A stretch of 64,000 bases of DNA from Hydrogenovibrio sp049975065. Its GTDB lineage: Bacteria > Pseudomonadota > Gammaproteobacteria > Thiomicrospirales > Thiomicrospiraceae. The stretch's first letter is position 1. Each line of letters opens with the position of its first letter. The stretch lies in the NCBI GenBank assembly GCA_049975065.1, contig JBNGDN010000001.1. One strand, written 5' to 3'. The notes beneath the pieces are model-generated. The model was not told where the DNA came from, did not search any database, and saw only the letters and a program-made list of their open reading frames with translations. The position numbers and the translations under genes are program-made. This document shows, in pieces, positions 59,854 through 64,000 of the stretch.

Positions 59854-59975
59854 TAGCCCGAAAATTTACCTTTGGTTCTTCGTTTCTGAAAACCCTCGTA
59901 TTCACGATTGCGACGGACTGAATCACGCTTATCATGGAATCAAGGCGTCAGTAAGGCCAGTGAAAATGTACGAAT
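59854..59975 (+). repeat. Dispersed intergenic repeat, copy B (upstream of nlpD)
   Basis: The right half (59896-59974) matches copy A at 52437. The left end TAGCCCGAAAATTTA at 59854 matches 46407-46421 after tsaB in 14 of 15 bases, and GGTTCTTCG is shared further on. The repeat fills the yqaA-nlpD gap. Confidence 0.6.
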
Positions 59976-60018
59976 TGAAGATGTGAAGGTCACTATGTGG
60001 GATAGGTTGGTTTAGAAG

Positions 60019-60765
60019 ATGAAACGTTTTATACCCCTACTGATTTGCTCCTGGCTGGTTTTCGGCTTGTTCGGGTGTTCCACCAGTAATCATTATAAAG
60101 GTCAGGGTGATCCGTCCGCCTCCAAGGCTTCGCGGAGTGCTGAAAGAGGGGATTGTGGTGCCCTTTATGTTGTTAAGTGGGGGGACACTTTGAGCGAAAT
60201 CGCCGTTCGTTGCGGCGTTACGATGGCGGCTTTGGCCGAAGCGAATCATTTGGATCCACCCTATCGGATTTATGTTCGTCAGGAGCTGGTAATGCCACAG
60301 GTGGGGCGAGCGTTTTCCGCTGACCGCTCGTCCAAGGTGCGCCCAAAAGCGCAAGCGAACGCCTCGGTTGCGCCCTCCAGGGTATCGTTTGCTTGGCCTG
60401 TCAAGCAAGCGTCCCCTTATCGTTTTGTGCGTGACAGTCGCGGGTTAAATAGTCTGGTGATTGATGGCACCGTTGGGGAAGGCGTGCATGCCATGGCGAA
60501 CGGTGAAGTGGTTTATGCCGGGGATGGGATTCGTCAGTATGGCAATATGGTGGTGATTCGTCACGATAATGGTTATTTGACGGTCTATGCACACAACGAC
60601 AGCTTGCAAGTTAAAGAAGGTCAGCGGGTTAAAAAAGGCCAGTTGATTGCCACCTTAGGGCAAACGGGCACAGCCAAAAAACCGGAGTTGTTTGTGGAGG
60701 CGCGTTACCGTGGCAAAAAAGTGGACATCAAGCCACTGTTGAAGCTCACTCAGGCTTCGCCATAA
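60019..60765 (+). CDS. nlpD: NlpD-like lipoprotein amidase activator
   Basis: A 248-residue outer-membrane lipoprotein. Seen: lipobox LFGC with C20, one LysM domain (YVVKWGDTLSEIAVRCG), a linker, and a C-terminal LytM (M23) domain. The LytM metal residues are degenerate: the first histidine is missing and LHFE is replaced by LFVE, as in E. coli NlpD, which activates AmiC rather than cutting wall itself. In E. coli rpoS follows; here the next gene is convergent. Confidence 0.93.
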   Translation: MKRFIPLLICSWLVFGLFGCSTSNHYKGQGDPSASKASRSAERGDCGALYVVKWGDTLSEIAVRCGVTMAALAEANHLDPPYRIYVRQELVMPQVGRAFSADRSSKVRPKAQANASVAPSRVSFAWPVKQASPYRFVRDSRGLNSLVIDGTVGEGVHAMANGEVVYAGDGIRQYGNMVVIRHDNGYLTVYAHNDSLQVKEGQRVKKGQLIATLGQTGTAKKPELFVEARYRGKKVDIKPLLKLTQASP

Positions 60766-61126
60766 TGAGGCCGAGAACAATATTGCGATCTTCGGTGGTG
60801 AGGACATTGTAGGTTCGGCAAGCCGCGGCGTTGTCCATGACTTCAAGGCCAATGCCGTTTTGAGCGCAAAAACGAAACAGACTGGGGTCGGGAAAAATCT
60901 GCCGTTCACCGGTGCCGAGGATGATCACATCGGGTTTTAATGCAAACAGCGCTTTTAAATGGTTTTCGTCGAGTGCGTCCAGGCTGGGACAGTTCCAGTC
61001 GCTGTTCAGTTCATGCTGGCTCAAAAAGCAACTGCTGTCGATTTCAAATTCATTGATTTTGACCAGGCCTGGGCGATATTGTTTAACCGTCAAGATATTG
61101 GAATCTCGGTGTTCTGTGAATTTCAA
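60746..61126 (-). CDS. Mth938-like domain protein (DUF498)
   Basis: A 126-residue protein of the Mth938-like fold. Seen: VIILGTGERQIFP, GIGLEVMDNAAACRTYNVL and RNIVLGLI, the family core. Relatives are assembly factors or unassigned. TTG 61126 is used: GGAGGT lies five bases away. Its 3' end overlaps nlpD by 20 bases. Contains a CCAGGCCTGG copy encoding P-G-L-V. Confidence 0.88.
   Translation of the reverse strand: MKFTEHRDSNILTVKQYRPGLVKINEFEIDSSCFLSQHELNSDWNCPSLDALDENHLKALFALKPDVIILGTGERQIFPDPSLFRFCAQNGIGLEVMDNAAACRTYNVLTTEDRNIVLGLIMAKPE
61063..61072. repeat. CCAGGCCTGG palindrome, copy 17
   Basis: In the Mth938-like gene on the minus strand, P-G-L-V frame. Confidence 0.95.
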
Positions 61127-61634
61127 TTTCGACCTCCATTCTGTTGTCGTGGGTGTATCCGTTCGAATCCGAAGTGCTAACCTGAAGGGTTCACAAGCTT
61201 GCTACTGAGCTTGCTGGCTTCTTGATTCCAATCGCCTGCAAATTTATCAATTTTCCGAACTGAATTATACCTAAGATACCGTCTGTGTTCGCAGTGGTTT
61301 TCATCTGTGGGAGAGCGGGGGGATACGGTCAATATTTCAATTGACGAAAGGAATTGTTTCTGTATCATTAGTAGATTAAATCTCATTATACTTTCTGCCG
61401 AAAGCGTCGCTATTGCGCGGATTTTTTGTCTGCGTTGCTCTGAAGTCTCGAGGTTTCAAAACCGTCTGTCCTGTCTGGAAATCTTCCGAATCGCGGTGGT
61501 TTGAGGTGGTTTCGTTGGTTTTTCGGGCGCGCAGCCAGTCGGCTTGAATCCGGCAGACTGCTGGATTCGTTGCTGAAATAAACCGAAAGCGAGCGCGCAT
61601 TTGGCAGAACCAATTTTAAAGGTTAAACACTCAA
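61127..61634. other. 508-base gap before alaC
   Basis: No gene is supported on either strand. It contains the promoter at 61341, a short direct repeat AGCTTGCT at about 61197-61216, a weak core similar to the dispersed repeat in reverse orientation (61205-61226), and a T6 run near 61420 after a weak stem. Confidence 0.6.
61341..61368 (+). promoter_or_regulatory. Probable promoter of alaC-hom
   Basis: TTGACG at 61341, 16 bases and TATCAT at 61363, five of six at each box. The leader would be about 260 nt. Confidence 0.6.
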
Positions 61635-62831
61635 GTGACTGGCGACTTTCAAAGAATCAAACGACTTCCTCCCTATGTGTTCAATATCGTCGGCGACCTA
61701 AAAGCGCAAGCGCGACGGCGCGGTGAAGACATTATTGACTTTGGCATGGGGAACCCCGATCAGGATACCCCGCAGCACATTGTCGATAAGCTTGTGGAAG
61801 TGGTTCAGCGTGAAGGCACCCATCGTTATTCTGTCTCGCAAGGCATTCCGCGGTTGCGCAAAGCCATTTGCAATTGGTATAAAACCAAATTCGACGTGGA
61901 TCTGGATATGGATACCGAAGCGGTGGTGACGATTGGTTCCAAAGAAGGCTTGGCGCACCTGGCGTTGGCCACAGTCGATAAAGGGGATACGGTGCTGGTG
62001 CCGAATCCGGCTTATCCCATTCATCCTTATGGATTTGTGATTGCCGGAGCCGATATTCGCCATGTGCGCATGACACCGGATGTGGGTTTTTTCGAGGAAT
62101 TGGAAAAGGCCATAAAGGAATCCTGGCCGACGCCGAAAATGCTGGTGTTGAACTTTCCTGGGAATCCGACCACGCAAACCGTGGAATTGGAATTTTTTGA
62201 AAAAGTCGTGGCCATCGCGAAAGAGCACGATATTTGGGTGATTCATGATTTGGCGTATGCCGATATTGTGTTTGACGGCTACCAATCACCCTCGATTCTG
62301 CAGGTGGAGGGGGCGAAAGACATTGCCGTGGAATTTTACACCCTGTCGAAAAGTTACAATATGCCTGGCTGGCGTGTCGGCTTTATGGTTGGAAATCCAG
62401 ACCTGGTGAATGCGTTGAAACGCATGAAATCCTATCTGGACTATGGCACTTTTACCCCCATTCAGGTGGCAGCGATTGCGGCATTGGAAGGACCGCAGGA
62501 GTGTGTTCAGGAAATTTGTGATATGTATCGTGTTCGGCGGGATGTGCTGTGTCAGGGATTGAACAGCATCGGCTGGGAAGTCGAGCCGCCGAAGGCGACC
62601 ATGTTTGTCTGGGCACCGATTCCCCCCGCCTATCGAGAAATGGGGTCTTTGGAGTTTTCGAAAAAACTGCTAACCGACGCTAAGGTAGCGGTTTCTCCTG
62701 GGATTGGTTTTGGTGACTATGGCGACGATCATGTCCGTTTTGGTTTGATTGAAAATGAACATCGCACTCGTCAGGCGATTCGCGGCATTCGGGATATGTT
62801 CCGCAAAGATGGGTTGATCAACGTTAAATAA
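61635..62831 (+). CDS. alaC: Alanine-synthesising aminotransferase AlaC
   Basis: A 398-residue class I PLP aminotransferase that converts pyruvate to alanine with glutamate. Seen: FGMGNPDQDTPQHIV, GSKEGLAHLALA, NPAYPIHPYG, NFPGNPTTQTVE, the PLP lysine in TLSKSYNMPGWRVGF and the C-terminal RFGLIENEHR. GTG start; AAAGG stands about 12 bases away. It precedes hom by 13 bases, so alanine and threonine-methionine synthesis are linked here. Confidence 0.93.
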   Translation: MTGDFQRIKRLPPYVFNIVGDLKAQARRRGEDIIDFGMGNPDQDTPQHIVDKLVEVVQREGTHRYSVSQGIPRLRKAICNWYKTKFDVDLDMDTEAVVTIGSKEGLAHLALATVDKGDTVLVPNPAYPIHPYGFVIAGADIRHVRMTPDVGFFEELEKAIKESWPTPKMLVLNFPGNPTTQTVELEFFEKVVAIAKEHDIWVIHDLAYADIVFDGYQSPSILQVEGAKDIAVEFYTLSKSYNMPGWRVGFMVGNPDLVNALKRMKSYLDYGTFTPIQVAAIAALEGPQECVQEICDMYRVRRDVLCQGLNSIGWEVEPPKATMFVWAPIPPAYREMGSLEFSKKLLTDAKVAVSPGIGFGDYGDDHVRFGLIENEHRTRQAIRGIRDMFRKDGLINVK

Positions 62832-62844
62832 ATTTGGAGTCAGT

Positions 62845-64000
62845 GTGAAGCAAGTTAAGTTAGGTTTGTTAGGTTTGGGTACCGTCGGTGGTGGCACCGC
62901 TCAGATTCTTCAGGAGTCGTTGCCGGAAATTGAGCGTCGTTTGGGCGGAGATGTAACGCTCCGCATCATTCATGTCGCAGTACGGGAGCTGAACCGGACA
63001 AGACCGCTTGAAATTGACGGTGCCGTGATGACCGATCAGCCGATGGATGTGGTGAATAATCCGGATGTGGACATCGTTGTGGAATTGATGGGCGGCACAA
63101 GCCTGGCGAAAACGTGCATTGAAACGGCGATTGAAAAGGGTAAATCGATTGTCACTGCGAACAAAGCCCTGATTGCCGAGCATGGTAATGCGCTGTTTCA
63201 AAAAGCCCAAGAACAAGGCGTGTCCATTGCTTATGAGGCGGCCGTGGCAGGGGGGATTCCCATTATCAAAGCCTTGCGCGAAGGCCTGGCCGCCAACCGC
63301 ATTGACTGGGTAGCGGGGATCATTAACGGTACCGGTAACTACATCCTGACAGAAATGAAAACACCGGATGCGGACTTTGCAAAAGTGCTGAAAACCGCCC
63401 AAGAGTTGGGTTACGCCGAAGCCGATCCGACCTTTGATGTGGAAGGCATTGACGCGGCACACAAACTCACGATTCTGGCATCCATTGCGTTTGGCATTGA
63501 ATTGCAGTTTGAACGGGTTTACACCGAAGGCATCAGCCAAATCACAGCGGAAGATATTCGCTTTGCCGAGCAGTTGGGGTATGAAATTAAGCATCTGGGA
63601 ATTGCCAGTCGAGCGGAAGACGGCTTTTCGTTGCGCGTCCACCCGACATTGGTGCCAAAATCGGTATTATTGGCGCAGGTCAACGGCGTCATGAATGCGG
63701 TGATGGTGCACGGCAACCATGTTGGACCGACACTCTATTACGGGCCGGGTGCCGGTGCCGGGCCAACCGCCAGTGCGGTGGTGGCGGACATCATTGATCT
63801 GGTCCGTGCCGCGCATCAACCGGTCGCGGATCGTGTGCCCCCCTTAGGCTTCGGGTTGCATCAGCTGACCTCAGCCCCCGTCTTGCCGATTGAGGCGATT
63901 GACTCGGCCTATTACCTTCGGTGTTTTGCAAAGGATAACGCCGGTGTGTTGGCGCAGTTGAGCGCCACCCTGGCGGAGCATCACATCAATATTGAGTTGC
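62845..64000 (+). CDS. hom: Homoserine dehydrogenase, 3' end outside the window
   Basis: About 385 residues are visible of an expected 430-440. It reduces aspartate semialdehyde to homoserine for threonine and methionine. Seen: NAD(P) motif GLLGLGTVGGGTA, VVELMGG, TANKALIAEHG, AVAGGIPIIKALREGLAAN, the catalytic INGTGNYILTEM and ADPTFDVEGIDAAHKLTILA, then the start of an ACT domain (RCFAKDNAGVLAQL) that gives threonine feedback in relatives. GTG 62845, with GGAG seven bases upstream. No stop appears before the window end. Confidence 0.94.
   Translation, partial: MKQVKLGLLGLGTVGGGTAQILQESLPEIERRLGGDVTLRIIHVAVRELNRTRPLEIDGAVMTDQPMDVVNNPDVDIVVELMGGTSLAKTCIETAIEKGKSIVTANKALIAEHGNALFQKAQEQGVSIAYEAAVAGGIPIIKALREGLAANRIDWVAGIINGTGNYILTEMKTPDADFAKVLKTAQELGYAEADPTFDVEGIDAAHKLTILASIAFGIELQFERVYTEGISQITAEDIRFAEQLGYEIKHLGIASRAEDGFSLRVHPTLVPKSVLLAQVNGVMNAVMVHGNHVGPTLYYGPGAGAGPTASAVVADIIDLVRAAHQPVADRVPPLGFGLHQLTSAPVLPIEAIDSAYYLRCFAKDNAGVLAQLSATLAEHHINIEL

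Noticed and set aside
61150..61175. GTTCGAATCC resembling a tRNA T-loop
   Set aside because: The flanking bases cannot form the T stem and no acceptor or anticodon arm surrounds it.

Overview
The window is a 64 kb piece of a gammaproteobacterial chromosome made almost entirely of housekeeping genes. The evidence is gene order: arsC-like/dapE and dapD, glnD-map, rpsB-tsf-pyrH-frr-uppS-cdsA-rseP-bamA-skp-lpxD-fabZ-lpxA-lpxB-rnhB, accA-tilS-pyrG-kdsA-eno-ftsB and surE-pcm-yqaA-nlpD all follow the classical gammaproteobacterial layout. A complete lipid A/outer-membrane assembly block confirms a Gram-negative cell. A CheV gene with a sigma-28-like promoter suggests motility, and a Na+-coupled NSS transporter suits a marine or saline habitat. 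I lean towards the Thiomicrospira/Hydrogenovibrio relatives, but no gene here proves that. I recognised no rRNA, tRNA, transposase, prophage or CRISPR array.

Layout. 1-8 kb: a DNA glycosylase, TrhP tRNA hydroxylase, ferredoxin, GST, an exported lysozyme-like unknown, a UbiA-family prenyltransferase, CysM, a CYTH protein and a TolC-family channel. 8-18 kb: an oligopeptide-type ABC importer without ATPase genes, mixed with a TetR regulator and an L,D-transpeptidase, then a GGDEF-EAL protein, NagZ and an MscS channel; the theme is cell-wall turnover and envelope stress. 18-25 kb: MurB, an NSS transporter, a cyclic-nucleotide-binding protein and the dap genes. 25-42 kb: nitrogen sensing (GlnD), Map, then the long translation, phospholipid, outer-membrane and lipid A superoperon. 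42-50 kb: CheV, a short ribosomal protein L36 gene, a DinG-type helicase, TsaB, two exported proteins and YcaO. 50-64 kb: AccA, TilS, PyrG, KdsA, enolase, FtsB, an Smr protein, the surE-nlpD cluster, AlaC and the start of homoserine dehydrogenase, which runs off the end.

The most striking thing is not a gene. The 10-bp palindrome CCAGGCCTGG, often extended to ACCAGGCCTGGT, occurs 17 times exactly by my reading, against about 0.06 expected for a random 10-mer. Fifteen copies are inside genes, in three reading frames, and two are intergenic; two copies also form half of a 3' hairpin. A second layer is a set of imperfect 13-20 bp tandem duplications at gene edges, the clearest being four 20-bp units that end on the surE ribosome-binding site and start codon. 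A dispersed intergenic element is shared by the regions before pyrG and nlpD.

Coordinates, motifs and spacings were read by eye. Family names rest on recognition of motifs and gene order, not on a database search.
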